Source: Anaeramoeba flamelloides (Eukaryota; Metamonada; Anaeramoebidae). From it: 64,000 nucleotides of DNA. Positions 1 to 11,589 of the stretch are shown piece by piece; the first letter of the stretch is position 1, and every line of letters begins with the position of its first letter. The translations under genes were made by a program, and so were the position numbers. Where the stretch lies: positions 4,402,001-4,466,000 of the forward strand of contig JANTQA010000023.1 of the NCBI GenBank assembly GCA_027625915.1, given 5' to 3'. Below the pieces are notes generated by a model. The model was not told the origin of the DNA, searched no databases, and worked only from the letters and a program-made list of their open reading frames with translations.

Positions 1-168
1 TGGATTCTTACATAAATAGAGGATTGAATTGTAAATAAAAGAAAACATTTTCCTAATATTAACAATTAAAAATCTTTTCTGTAAATATTTTCATGTTCAG
101 GCATTTTTTTCACTACTACACATCTGATTTAGACCCAACATATTTCAAGTCGTAATAGGAAATTATGA

Positions 169-611
169 TAACTGTTGTGGAAAAAAAGTGAAACATGGAA
201 AAAAAGTGAAACACGGTTTTTAATTTGGAACCTTACTGAAAATTCAAAATAAGATCAATGAAAAAAAGAATAAATAAATAAATAAAGACAAAATGAAGTA
301 TTCGCCACAATAACAGTTTTTTAACTACTATCTTTTAGTATGGAGTTTTTCTTTGATTGATCAATTATTAAAAATTTGTTCAAAAAATTGACTATTTTTG
401 AGATCTCCAAAACCACAGCAATAATTACGATAAATCAAGTAGATTTAAATTGTATTTGCTTGGGTTTATTGAAAACAAATATAATGGGTTATTATTTGAA
501 GTTAATTGGTTTCTTCTTTTATTGATTTTACTTTTCATTTTCAGTAAGGTTCCCAATTAAAAACCTTGTTTCACTTTTTTTCCATGTTTCACTTTTTTTC
601 CACAGCAGTTA
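169..611. repeat. Terminal-inverted-repeat (MITE-like) element
   Basis: The two ends are inverted copies of about 74 bp (170-243 and 538-610). Each arm holds a tandem pair of the motif GTGAAACAyGG separated by a short A-run, followed by TTTTTAATTkGGAACC and TTACTGAAAAT. The outer ends read CTGyTGTGG after a TWA trinucleotide (TAA left, TTA right). This fits the 3-bp TWA target duplication of PIF/Harbinger-type elements; that assignment is inference. No coding capacity is seen inside. A second, diverged copy of the interior lies at 41607-42005. Confidence 0.75.
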
Positions 612-957
612 GATGATTTTTTTTTTTTTTAATTTGAGTGCTACCCGTGAATTGTTTAGTTTCATATCTTTGGCTTAACTGATAATTGTAAATGAAAAGA
701 ATGTTGAAGAAATATCAAATGATAATGAAATGAAAATTCATCCCTTTGAAAGTTTCAATTTTCAGTAAAACAAAAGAAAAAAAAAATTCATGTAACTATT
801 TAAAAGAGTGGTACTGGTTTGTGATTAATATTTTTCAAAGAAAAAAATATAAAAAAATAAAAATTCATAAAAAATGTAAACGCAAATTTCCCTTATTTAT
901 TTATTTATTTCTTTCTTTCTTTCTTTGCCTTTCTTTAAAAAAATTCAGAATTTATTT

Positions 958-1010
958 GTTTTTCAGAACAAAGTTGTCTTTATGATTTAAACTTTATTCG
1001 TCACGAAACG
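958..1010 (-). promoter_or_regulatory. SECIS element in the 3' UTR of the selenoprotein gene
   Basis: Read on the minus strand, this stretch folds as a form-II eukaryotic SECIS. The 5' quartet strand is UGAC. A ten-pair helix follows (GAAUAAAGUU with AACUUUGUUC, one G-U pair), then UGAA as the 3' quartet strand, which supplies the tandem G.A/A.G pairs. The apical loop has the expected unpaired AAA on its 5' side, 12 nt after the quartet UGA, then a UC/GA mini-stem closing AUAAA. Helix I below is short (GUUU/AAAC, then AUUU/AAAU). It starts 144 nt beyond the stop codon of the CxxU gene, where a SECIS must lie to recode UGA. The base before the quartet is G rather than the common A. Confidence 0.8.
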
Positions 1011-1153
1011 AAAATCTAATTTTGCTTAAAAAAAAACAGAAAAAATGATAGATTGAAAACTTTGAAAGGATAACAAAATAGTCCGATGGAAATTTGATCA
1101 AAACCAAGATATTTCAGAAATGAACCAAAATGATCTGTTGAAAATTTGTTTTC

Positions 1154-1524
1154 TTATTTTTCCTTTTCTTTTTCTTGTTCTTGATTTTCTTTTTTTTTTT
1201 CTTCTTCGATCAGTTGAAGGACTTCATTTTCTTCAGGGTAGTGCCTTGCTTTTGCACGTGAGAAAATTAATTTGTCTTTGTAATAGATATCAATGGTTCC
1301 CCCTCCAAAGACTCGTTCTTTTTTGACTGTGTAACCCTTTTCAGTCAAAAATTCGTTCAGCCAATAAACAGTTCCACTTGTTCTATTGATGGAGTTCGAA
1401 TATTAATTTATCAAAAAAAAAAAAAAAAAAAGATTTCTTAGTCAAATTGAAACAAAAGAAAAAATTAATTGGACAGAATAATCACCTACCCTCACCCAGA
1501 ACAGTACTTAATTAAAATACTCAT
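1154..1524 (-). CDS. Selenoprotein W-like (Rdx family) protein, 87 aa, two exons
   Basis: CDS is complement(join(1154..1382,1490..1524)). Exon 1 encodes MSILIKYCSGUG, with Sec (U) from TGA at 1492-1494; the reading frame splits after two bases of the next Gly codon. The 107-bp intron begins GTAGGT and ends CAATAG. Exon 2 resumes in phase and runs to TAA. The product has the selW/Rdx layout: beta strand, CxxU redox motif at residues 8-11, amphipathic helix, a segment with FGGGTIDIYYKDKLIFSR like the central strands of SelW, then PEENEVLQLIEE and a charged Lys/Glu tail. Rdx proteins are small thioredoxin-fold thiol/selenol redox proteins. The length matches the family (about 85-90 aa), and a SECIS follows in the 3' UTR. 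Reading TGA as a stop leaves only an 11-codon stub, so ordinary gene finders would miss this gene. Function is inferred from the family. Confidence 0.85.
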
Positions 1525-2071
1525 AATTGTTGTTTAAAAAGTTAAAAAAATAATAAATTTGAAAATTTAAAAAAAAATGAAAATTCCTTTCAAATTTTCA
1601 CACAAAATGATCAAGACTTTTCTCAAACTTAGAATCTTTTCAAACTTTCTTATAATTTACAATGCTTTCAAATATTTTCCTCATCATTTAAATCAAAAAA
1701 GCTTTTGAAAGGTCTTGAGATTTTTGTTAGTCACAAGATTTTTTGTAATGTTCTTCGATTTAACTGTAAAAAAATTGTGAGTGTTCAAATTTGGCTGGAT
1801 TAGTTTAATAAATTCGTTTTCCTGGGGTTGATAGTTGTCCATGTTTAATATTATCTTTTAAAATGTTTTAATTTTAAATAACTCAAGGCAACAAAAGAAT
1901 CGTCTGGGTCTGAGGATAATCTTTTCAAAAAATTGATTTGATGTTTTGTAAACAAAAGATAAAAACATTTTTGAAGTATGCGTGTTTCTAATGGATATGA
2001 AGTTCAAAATATAAATATAAACATCTAATTTCAATTAAAATTCTGACAACCTAGTATCGAAGAAAAACTGG

Positions 2072-2562
2072 GGCTGTTGTCAAAATAAAGCGTACAGAAA
2101 AAGTATAATCTCTGTTACAAAATAAAAAGTGGTGTTTCTTTTTTTTATCAAGACGTATTCATTAAGTGATCTAAGAAATCGACAATAAAACTAAATTAAA
2201 TCTGGTATTGGTTTCTTAAGGTACTATTATTTAAAATGAAAATTTTCTTTTTAAATATGAAGGATTAAATTGGAAAATTTATTTCAAAAAATAGAGTAAA
2301 TTGCAAAAAAAGTTTTTTCATTAAAAAAACAAAAAATTTAAATAAAAAATTGAGAAAACCAAGAAATCATGAACAAATTTGCGTCATAATGTAAAATTAA
2401 CTTAAAAGAACAAAGAGATTACTTTTGAAATTGAAATGAACTTATCTATAATATTGTGTTGAAAATTGGATATTATATTGGAACAAGAAGAAAAAAAATA
2501 CGAATTATATTGTGAAAAATTGATTTGAGACTCTTGGAACAGGTTGTTTTGATCAGTTTCCT
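2072..2562. repeat. Diverged MITE, same family as 35947-36430
   Basis: The left end GTTGTCAAAATAAAGCG and the interior (about 300 bp, including GGTATTGGTTTCTTAA and AAATAGAGTAAATT) match the element at 35947-36430 closely. The right end, TTTTGATCAG, is the inverted counterpart. The copy is more decayed than its relative. Confidence 0.55.
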
Positions 2563-2939
2563 TTATTAAGGAATTCGAAAACCCACCACAAATATCACTT
2601 TTTAACATTCTTTCAGTCTCTTATAAATTTATATTCAAGATTTGAAATTTTTTTAAATAAAACCTTGTTTTTTTATCATTTTTCTTTTTTGTTCTTTTGT
2701 CATAAGAAAAAAACTGCAAATCCCAAATTAGAAAAAATTATTAAATTTTACTTGACTAATAACATAATTTCTCCAAATAATAAATGAAAAAAAAAAACCA
2801 ATAGAAGGAGTCTGTTTTTTGTAACATTTCAAAAACCCACTATATTCTTGGCTCTTTTCCCCGATTGGAATAAACTGTTTCAAGATAATGCAGAGATCAA
2901 TTTTATAATTGTTTTCTATTTTTGATTTTTTTTTAATTA

Positions 2940-3470
2940 AAACCTCATTCCAAAAATTTCGACAAACCCAAAATCAAAAAACAAAAAAACTAATTTTATT
3001 ATATTTTTCCAAACCTAATATAAAACCTCATTTAAGTAACCAAATATTCTTGTTTTGGTAAGTAATCATTTTCACCCAAATAAAAGAAAAAAATATAAAA
3101 CTCAAAAATAAAAATCGGTGTGCTCAAAATAATGAAACTAGCTAAACAAAAAATGTATTGGTAAATTTGTTGAAATTTCACCAAAAATTGTTGATCAATC
3201 AAATGATAAGATAAAATCAACTGACTGCATGTTATTTTTCTATTTGACTAACTCAACATTACTCTTCTATCAACCATCTTTAAAAAAATTACAGATCTAA
3301 TAACAAAGATTACGTAAAAATAAAAAAAGGAAATGAAAACAAAACAAAAAAGACAAAAAATGAAATAGTTTTATAAAATCGAAAATTATATCCAAATTGA
3401 ATGTAAAATACGTATTATTATTCTTTAAACTGTTTAAGCTGTGTCCAAATTTTTGGAATATAATTTATAT
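2940..3470. repeat. Inverted-repeat element, copy also at 30365-30893
   Basis: The left end ATTCCAAAAATTTCGACA is inverted at the right end (TGTCCAAATTTTTGGAAT). The interior is shared in the opposite orientation with 30365-30893, for example the stretch around GTTGATCAATCAAATGATAAG. No open frame of note. Confidence 0.55.
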
Positions 3471-4959
3471 TTGGGCACAAAATTTTTAAAAATTAGAATA
3501 TTTTTAAATAGAGTTACAGATATAGTATTAATAATCAATATATCTCCCCTTTTTATTAATTTTTAAATCGACTAAATAGCTGAGTTTTAATTTATTAGTA
3601 TTTTTTTTTTAAATATCTGAAATACTTTTTGAAAAAACCATTAATTTTTTTTTTTCTCACAAAAATAAAATAGAATAATAGAATCCTGAGATAATCGTCC
3701 AGGTTAATCAATTTAACACCTCTCAAAATAGAACAGACAATTTCACTTGGAGTTCTTTTGAGGTATTAATTTGATGTTTGTAAAAAAAGTCGATTAATTA
3801 CTTTTCAACATTAACTTCAAACACTAAAAAGGAATTAGGCCCATGCAAAGTAAAAAATGATCCTTTCTAATCTTCTTTCAAAAGATAAAAAATTTAAAAT
3901 TTTGGATTTATTGGTGCTACACCCCTAATTAAAAAAAAAAATAAATCCATTGATTTTCAGTTTTTTGATAAACCTTATTTTACTATTTAGAAATCCTATG
4001 GATCTTTCATGATCATTTTTTATACTTTTATTCAATAAAAAGAAGTAAATTTTCACATTATCATTATTAGAGGAGCGTTTGTTCAAGAGGTAGAATGAAA
4101 ATACAAATAAGCATGAAAACCTAAAGTATTTTTGACTTTTGTTTTAAATTTAAAAACAATAGGTTCTTGAAAGTTAAATAAAAAACTTACAGTGTTGAAG
4201 CAAAAATCAAATCAATTTTTATATTAAACCCCTTTAATGCTCTTAAAAACTCTCTACCAAAACTTGAATATAGATTATTGTTCAAACTTTTTATGACAAT
4301 GATTTTAAATATTCAATAAATAAAACCACAAATCAAAATAAAATTAAAATTTTACGATATTTTCGGTGAAGGTATTTAAATGAAACACGTACTTCATTGT
4401 CAATACATTTTATCTATTTTATTTTAACACAGATCTTTGAAAGAAATTGATAGAAATTTGTGATAGCACCTTACCACTTTGTTTGGCATGTTTCGTTACA
4501 CACCAAACGGAGTTAAATATTTCAAAAGAACATAGAATCCGAAATGAATTTTATAAATTGAAAAAAAAGTACATTGGTTGATATTTTTTTCCCATTCAAA
4601 TTTCAAAAACCAGTAAGACATATTAATAATGTTACTAAAAATGTGATACAAAAAGTTTTGTTTATTGACCTTTGCAAGTTTGAACAATTTTTCAAAGATA
4701 CTACCAATTACTGATAGGTCATTCTTATTTAAATTCTGAACTTTTCCCAATTCTGAAAACAATCTAAAAATAAGCAAGATTTTCTGGTTCAACACCCACA
4801 AAACATGTAATTAGTATTGCCTTTTTAAAGGTTTTCAGATAATTAAAATCTTTTCGAACCTAACAAAAGATTCTAAAATCAACTTTTTTCAAAAACTGGA
4901 TTTTTGAAAGTGAAACACTTTTCTTATTTTTTCAACATTTCACTGTTTATAAAAGTTTT

Positions 4960-5767
4960 ATGTATTTTGAAAAACAAAAACAAAACCAAGAAAAACTGAA
5001 CCTAACATTCCCCTCAGATTTAAATAACCTCACACAAAAAGAACAAGAAACAACAACAAAAAAATATTCTGATCAAAAAGGGAATATTTACAATAAATTC
5101 TTTGTTCCTATCAAAGACTCGGGCCTTCAAAAGCAACTCTCTGAGCTACCCGATTTTCCAAAAGTTGAAGATTTTGAAACCTACCACGAATACGATAATT
5201 CAACAAGAGAATGGCAAAGAGCAACAGAAAAAATTCTCAAAGAAATTACTCTTCCAAATCCATTAGGTTATTGCTTTCCCCGGCCTTACTTTGATCCAAA
5301 CGTAATCATTGTTCCGATTTTACTTTCTTTTTTTTTTTTTTTTTTTTTCCTCTTGCGATTTATACTTTCTGATTTGGGTTATTTTTCTCAAATTAATCAA
5401 ACATGATATTTTCTCTTTTTTTCTTTCCAAATGAACAAACACGATTTTTCCTTTCGATACAAAAAGGTAACAGACGAACAAACAAATGTTTCTGAGTATG
5501 AGTACTCAAAAGGATCAGAATCTCTTTCCTATGGATCAGATTTTTCAAGAGGATCAGAAAGCTCTTTACGTGGCGGCATTTCAAACAAATTTCCACAAGA
5601 ATTAGATCTTTCAAAATCGAGACCAAACAGTCCAAAAAGATCTTTTTCGAACCAGTTTACTGTAAGCAAATTCATTGATTCTTTTTTTAATTTTTTTTTT
5701 ACTTTGTTATTTTTCGATCCAAGAAAACCAAAAATTACTCAATAACCAAACAAGAATTTTCGAGAAG
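4960..5767 (+). CDS. 5' exons 1-3 of a large unrecognised gene (probably continues at 13044)
   Basis: Exon 1 (4960-5301) starts at the first ATG and encodes 114 aa ending PRPYFDPN, then a GTAATC donor. Exon 2 is probably 5467-5661: a Ser/Gly/Glu-rich linker ending in a GTAAGC donor. Exon 3 is probably 5724-5767, with a GTGTTT donor. Exon 1 carries a segment LPDFPKVEDFETYHEYD...REWQ..., which resembles the IPPEPTAFDYDTLEEFERAYYRW segment at the start of the exon at 13044. That suggests an internal repeat in one protein. Phases agree across all joins: exon 3 leaves AG, and the exon at 13044 begins with the G that completes Arg. The acceptors here end in AAAAG, CCAAG and CAGAG, unlike the usual ATAG of this window, so exons 2 and 3 are tentative. 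I do not recognise the family. Confidence 0.5.
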
Positions 5768-7350
5768 GTGTTTATTTGCATTGGAAATGCCTTTTTATCT
5801 TTTCAAAAACAAATTAGAATAAGCAGAAACTTTATTTTTGTTATTTGTATTGTTAAAGGGGATATAAGCAAAATCTATTTTCTTGTGATTTCGAATTATC
5901 ACTTAAAACTCAAAGACAAACAATTCTTCGATATTAATTTGGAAAACAAGAGAACTCATACTAAAATTTGACAACTTAATTTACAGTCCATTTCTTTAAG
6001 GGCTTGTAACCATAAAAAAATCTTTTAGTAAATTTAATAATAAATCCAAATTTTTTTTACTTAATCTTGAAATTGAGAAAAATAAATAAAAATCTGAGTT
6101 CTATAATACCTTGTCTTACATTTGAATACTATTTTCAGAGATGAATTATTGTTTTTCAAAGATTTGATCCATTTTTACCATTTTTTAAAAAACTCAAAAT
6201 TTATCATATTTCCAAATTATTAAAGCAAAAAAAAGTTGTTTTTGTTGAAAAAAAAAATAAATTATATTATCCATGTGAAAACTGTCAAAAAATATACTTA
6301 TCAAATAAAAAAACTAGATTTTGAAAGAGTTCGGTCTAAAAAATATACTTAATTTCAAAAAAAAAAATCACAATTAAGGGATTAATGTCACTATAGATTA
6401 GCCTATAGTTAAAATATATTTTTGTTGTAGATTATACTCAAGTAAAGGATGTAGATATCAAGTTCGTTCATTAAATGTCCACTGTAAAACAATCAAAGAA
6501 AAGGTAATATTCTAGTCTTAAGGGATTAACATCACCATAGATTTGTATATAATTAAAATATGTTGTAATTGTGGTGTAAATGATACTGATAAGTTCAAAT
6601 TTATTTTTTTAAATTTTGAGTTCAATTTCGATTTTAGAAATCAATTAACTCAACAAACAAAACAACTCAAGAAAAACAATCTTTTGAAAGTCAAGTCAAT
6701 TTTATAAAGTTTCTTCAGATTTAAAGTTATATAATTTATTAATCAAAGAATGTGTAAAACAATATGTAAAATGGAAAATGAATTAAGAATTTTGAGATAT
6801 TTCTTTGAATTTATCAGTATTAGTGCTCCATGGCTCAAATAATTTCTGTGACTCTAAAAAATCATTTCTAGATAATTATTGAACAATAAATTATTTGATT
6901 TTTATAAACTGATCTGAATTAAAAATCATTCATTTTGGAAATTTTTTTTTATTTAATTCTTTTTCCAAAAAAATAAAATAGAAATCAAATTAATATTATT
7001 TCAGTATTTAAAAATTAATCTTTAGAAACCTCTAAAAATAACTATTTTTTCAATTTTGTTTTCTCATGATTTACACAATAATAATTTACATAAAAACCTA
7101 AAGATTTTTTTTTTTTTATTTTTTAATGGAGGTGTTGTTAATCCCTCTTGTTGGCCCGAATTCCTAAATTTTTATTTATAAATTTTAATAAAGACTCGAA
7201 AATTAGTCTATTACCCACGAGTGATAATAAATATATTGAATCTTTTTTAATAATAATATTAAAAATATTATTATTATTTAATATATTAGATATATTAATT
7301 TTTTTTAATTCAGATATCCAAATTCTACGATTATTTTCATAGGCTGGGTA

Positions 7351-7438
7351 GTCGTTAGTTTTTCCAGAATTTAAAAGAATAGAGAAAAATCAAAGATTTT
7401 ACTCAATTCTTTTGAATCCTGGAAAACCTAGACACGAC
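7351..7438. repeat. Hairpin module (cluster A) inserted in LINE copy A
   Basis: A palindrome TTTTCCAGAATTTAAAAG...CTTTTGAATCCTGGAAAA bounded by GTCGTTAG on the left and CTAGACACGAC on the right. It falls in the codon for the Cys of the LINE's N-C-P-A-Y motif: the longer LINE copy reads straight through GCCCAGCC here. The same palindrome core recurs at 7616, 12658, 15100, 26667 and 32388. Confidence 0.75.
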
Positions 7439-7615
7439 CACTAGAGAAAATCATCCAAATCTTCAATGACATCTAAATTTTTTGATTTTTTGCATAATTT
7501 GCAAAATTTTGATTTATCTTTGTTCATAAAATAAGAGTATCTGTTTAGATAATTTGTAAAATCTCTGATTTTTAAAATCGAAGTGGAACCCTCCCATTTT
7601 AAATATCTTTTGTCT

Positions 7616-7879
7616 TTAGGTTTTTCAGAATTTAAAAGAATTGAGAAAAATCATAGATTTTTCTCTATTCTTTTGAATTCTGGAAAACCGCCGTTAGCTT
7701 TTTTTTAATTTAAGAAATAAAAAGAAAATTTCAAAAAATTTCAAAAAATTTCTAAAATTAAAAAAAAGCGCCGTTAGGTTTTTTTTACTTTTTGAAATGT
7801 AAAGAAAATTTATTTAATTTTCTTTACATTACAAAAAGTTAAAAAAACCTAGGCACTCTACGACACTTGACGACACGAC
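7616..7879. repeat. Hairpin cluster B (three palindromes plus decamer head)
   Basis: There are three consecutive palindromes: the CCAGAATT/AATTCTGG type, a T-run/AATTTAAGAAATAAAAAG type, and a third ACTTTTTGAAATGTAAAG type. They are separated by GCCGTTAG linkers. The cluster ends, read on the plus strand, in CCTAGGCACTCTACGACAC followed by TTGACGACACGAC, the inverted head. Intact LINE sequence resumes immediately on both sides. Confidence 0.75.
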
Positions 7880-8676
7880 TGTTTGTTAATATTATTTTGA
7901 ATAGAAATTATTTTTAAATATTTTTGAACTTTCCAACTGGGACTATTTTCTAGTTGTTTGATTTTATATTTCTCGAGTTCAATTTCGAGTTGTTTTAAGA
8001 TTTTCGTTTGCCAGTTAATATTTTCCAATTTCTGCTCTCTAAATTTAAGATTATCAATAATTTGATTGAAATCCAAAATTTTTAATTTTTGAATTAGTTT
8101 AAATCTTCTTTTATATATCGTTATTCTTGTAAAAACCCCAAGATTGATTATTTTAATTATCTTTTTATAAAGCTAATTATAACATCAATATATTTCCAAA
8201 ATATTTGAGAAATAATTTGTCAAACTAATCTATTGGTTAATTATTATTATTTTTTTTTTTAAAATGGATTTTTTTAACAACTAATCCAGTATTTCAAGAT
8301 AAATTTAAGAAAGATATTTTACAAATTTGAAGTCTTAATATTGCCGATTCAACTTTTAAATTTGCCTTGGAATGTAGATTATTTTCTGAAATTCGTTATA
8401 TTTTTTACTAAACACCATTTCACGATACCGATCACACAATCTGTCAAAAAGTAAAATTAATATTTGATAAGATAGCTTTCTATTATTCAGGGCATGTATA
8501 TTTTTTTAATTTTGTCATGCAAAGCACCAAGAAAATAAAAAACAAAAAATTGATAAAGTCTCTTTAATTCATTCGAATTTGTGTTTAAAAACTCAAAATA
8601 GTGAAAATATATTATAAAAAAATGCTTCAATTGGCCTGAATATAAATTTTACAATAAAAAACCACTTAGAGCTTTT

Positions 8677-11095
8677 AAAAACTCAATTTATTTTTTTTTT
8701 TATTATTTAACGGAGGAGTTTTTAATTCCTCTTATTTGCCCGAATTCCTAAATTATGATTTAGGAATTTTGTTAAAGACTCAAAAATAAATTTATTACCT
8801 ATTAAGGCTAATAAATACAATGAATCTCTTTTTCTAATAATATCAAAAATAGTAATATTATTTTTTAATATATTAGAGATGTTAAATTTTTTTAATTCAG
8901 ATATCCAGATTTTACGATTATTTTCATAGGCTGGGCAGTTCCAGAGAAAATGATCCAAATCTTCAATGATATCTATTTTTTTTGATTTTTTGCATAATTT
9001 ACAGTATTTTGATTTGTCCTTGTTCATAACATAAGAATATCTATTTAAATAATTTGTAAAATTTCTGAGTTTTAAGATTGAAGTTGAGCCCTTCCATTTT
9101 AAGTATCTTTGTTGTTTGTTAATATTATTTTGAATAGAAATTATTTTTAAATATTTATGAACTTTCCAACTTGGACTATTTTCCAGTTGTTTAATTCGAT
9201 ATTTCTCAAGTCCAAATTCTAATTCTTTTAGGGTGTCTGATTGCCAGTTAATATTTTCAAATTTCTGTTCTCTGAATTTGAGATTTTTTACTATTTCATG
9301 AAAACCCAAAAAGGTTAATTTTTGAATTAGTTTAAATCTTCTTTTATATATAGTTATTCTTGCTGAATCTATTTTTGCTTCAGTTTTATATATAAGTCTA
9401 GGAGAGTGTGGATTTATTAATAAAAAATTTTGTTACTTTTTTATTAATCCACAAATCTATATCATTGAAATCTTGTTTTGTCAAATCAAATATTTCTAAT
9501 CCATATAACAATTGACTATGTAAGACCGCTTTAAAAAAATGAATTTTCAATCCATTAGTAAATTTCTTTTGTTGTAAAATATTAGTTATTTTTTTTAAAA
9601 TTGGTTTTAACTTTATCAAGGTTAAATTTTAAATGAGTTTTTTTATCTAACCAAATCCCAAGATATAATATTTCTTTTGGATTGGTAGTTTTTTTCGTTT
9701 TATCATCATTTGGATTCATACCAAAATGTCGAATAATTCTATATATTTTTTTCAATCTGATAATTTATTTCTATCAGAGATCCTTTCATGATTAGTATCA
9801 AATCATCTGCAAACATTTGAACATGTATCGCTAATGGTTTGAGTTTATCTAAGAGAAAATGAGTAATAAATCCAAATAGTAAAGGGGATAATGGATCTCC
9901 TTGATATACTCCCATTCCCTCTTTTGAATAATAAGCAAGTAAAAAATTTATTACTATTTCATTTTTTATAAATTTTTTTAGTGAGTAATAAATAAGTGAG
10001 TGATGGATAGAATCAAAGCATTTTTGTATATCTATTGTAACAATATAAATGTTATCTTTTTTAAATTTGTTTTTTATTTTATTAAATTCATTGAATAGAT
10101 TTAGAACTGCAATTCTTGTATCTAATTTTTTTTTAAAACCAAATTGGTTTTTTGAAACTAAATCCCAAGAGTCTTGGATTCCCGCATATAATAATTTAAG
10201 AAAAAATCTTGGGAGCGTTTGATTAATTGATATTGGTCGATAATTAAGTGGAACTCCTTCATCTCCAGATTTATGAATAAATAATAAATTTCTTTTTTTA
10301 ATAAAATGGATATTTTTTTGAGAAATATCATTAATCCAATTTAGAAATATTTTTTGAATTGTTTTTATAAAACTTTCGTAATTTAAATAAAAATCACTGT
10401 TTTGATTTTTTATTGATTTATATTGGAATATTTTATCAAATTCTTTTACTGATTTATTTTTTTGATATTTCATTATTTCTTTAATTTTTTTAGTTGAAAA
10501 TATTTCCTCTACTTTAATATTTAAAATATTATTTTTGTCTAATTTAAAATTTTTGATAAAATTAATTATATATATTTTTGGTTTTTTACTAATAGACTCA
10601 ACAAATTCAAAATAAGCTTTTTCCATATTTTCATTATTTAGAATCATTTTACTTGAAGTTTCTCTTAATCTATTAATTTTTTTTCCAAAAATTTTGATTT
10701 TCTTCAAATTCTATATTGATTTGATTAATTAATTTAAAATACATTTTTGAGTTCCTATTTTTTATTTCTTTAATTAATTCATTATTTTCAAATACTCTAT
10801 TAATTAAGTTATACAATTTTAAATCTTTTTTTGGTATATTTAAAATAATTCTTTCTTTCTTTTTAAATTTTTTTTTGAAAATTTTGAATTGTTTTTCATT
10901 TAATTGATAATTATTAGATTGAAAAAAATTAATAAAATCAAGATGAAAATTTGGGATATCTTTAATTCTAAAAATATCTTTAACTTCCCATTTTTTATTA
11001 ATATTAAATTTGTTCAAAATTGCATTGTGGTCACTAATTTTATTTTTTATTGTTTTTGATTTTTGATATTTTAAATTAAAAAACTCAATTTATTT
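8677..11095 (-). mobile_element. LINE copy B: non-LTR retrotransposon, 5'-truncated, with target-site duplication
   Basis: Read on the minus strand from 11078 to 8691. The truncated start encodes K-I-S-D-H-N-A, the C-terminal SDH motif of an APE-type endonuclease. Reverse transcriptase follows (10707-9739: LNYRPIS, QFGFKKKLDTR, YQGDPLSPLLFG, catalytic FADD near 9800). The thumb region is at 9619-9398, and a C-terminal region with a zf-RVT knuckle (CKLCKK...HFLWNC) is at 9309-8722. A poly-A tail ends the element. A 17-bp direct repeat, AAAAACTCAATTTATTT, flanks it at 8677-8693 and 11079-11095. The frame shifts at least three times between these pieces, so the copy cannot make protein; the endonuclease is almost wholly lost. 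The good flanking duplication points to a fairly recent insertion. Confidence 0.9.
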
Positions 11096-11589
11096 ATAGT
11101 TAATTTCTAATCGTTAAAAGGTCATTTGATTAAAAAAATATTCAAAATCCATTCTGATATTTAAAAATATTATTAAGTTTCTAATTTTTTTTTTAAAATG
11201 ATAAAATAGGATTTTACTTTTTTCTTAAAAAATTAGTAATTTTGAAAGACAATTTCTCAGGATCAGAAATTTCAAAAATTTAACAATACCCAAAAAAGGT
11301 CAAACTTTTTATAAATCAAATTCATTTCACATTTGAAATTAAATTCTAAAAAATAATTTACTAATAAAAAAAAAAAAAAAATCCAATTTTCTAAAACGAA
11401 ATATTACCTTTCTGACACATAGGTTAAGTAAAATTATTGTAATTTCGAAATTTAATTCAAAGAATGGAATTAATATAAATGTTAATATACGATTTATAAG
11501 TAATAAAAAGTAAAATTGCAAATTTCAATAACTGTAATCTTCATTATGTATTATATTTTATTTGTAATTAATGAATCATTGTAATTTAT

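Larger units (their letters stand above)
1525..4959. other. Intergenic region with decayed repeats
   Basis: This region lies between the divergent selenoprotein gene and the first exon of the large gene at 4960. It holds two recognisable inverted-repeat elements (listed separately) and much A/T-run sequence. A 101-codon minus-strand open frame at 4496-4801 is of the length expected by chance at this base composition. I see no RNA gene. Confidence 0.6.
7096..8133 (-). mobile_element. LINE copy A: 5'-truncated 3' end, interrupted by two hairpin clusters
   Basis: This is the same non-LTR family as 8677-11095, reading on the minus strand. It begins (plus coordinates) with a T-run, the poly-A tail, and the 3' end matching TCCTCTTATTTGCCCG of the longer copy. 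It continues through the zinc-knuckle region and the segment encoding NINWQTKILKQLEIELEK. Hairpin clusters interrupt it at 7351-7438 and 7616-7879. It is flanked by imperfect 15-bp duplications, AAAACCTAAAGATT on the left and AAAACCCCAAGATT on the right. The repeat at 31870-32660 shows the unoccupied site (AACCCCAAAGAATG near 32050). Confidence 0.8.

Noticed and set aside
746-985. 79-codon plus-strand frame
   Set aside because: Lys/Phe-rich translation of A/T runs; of a length common by chance here, and it overlaps the SECIS element and 3' UTR on the other strand.
4496-4801. 101-codon minus-strand frame (LGKVQNLNKNDLSVIGS...)
   Set aside because: At this base composition, with stops expected about every 11 codons, one frame of about 100 codons in 64 kb over six frames is expected by chance. 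No family motif, no supporting splice context.
5675-5971. 98-codon plus-strand frame after exon 2 of the large gene
   Set aside because: Runs through the probable intron and third exon in another frame; composition is intron-like.
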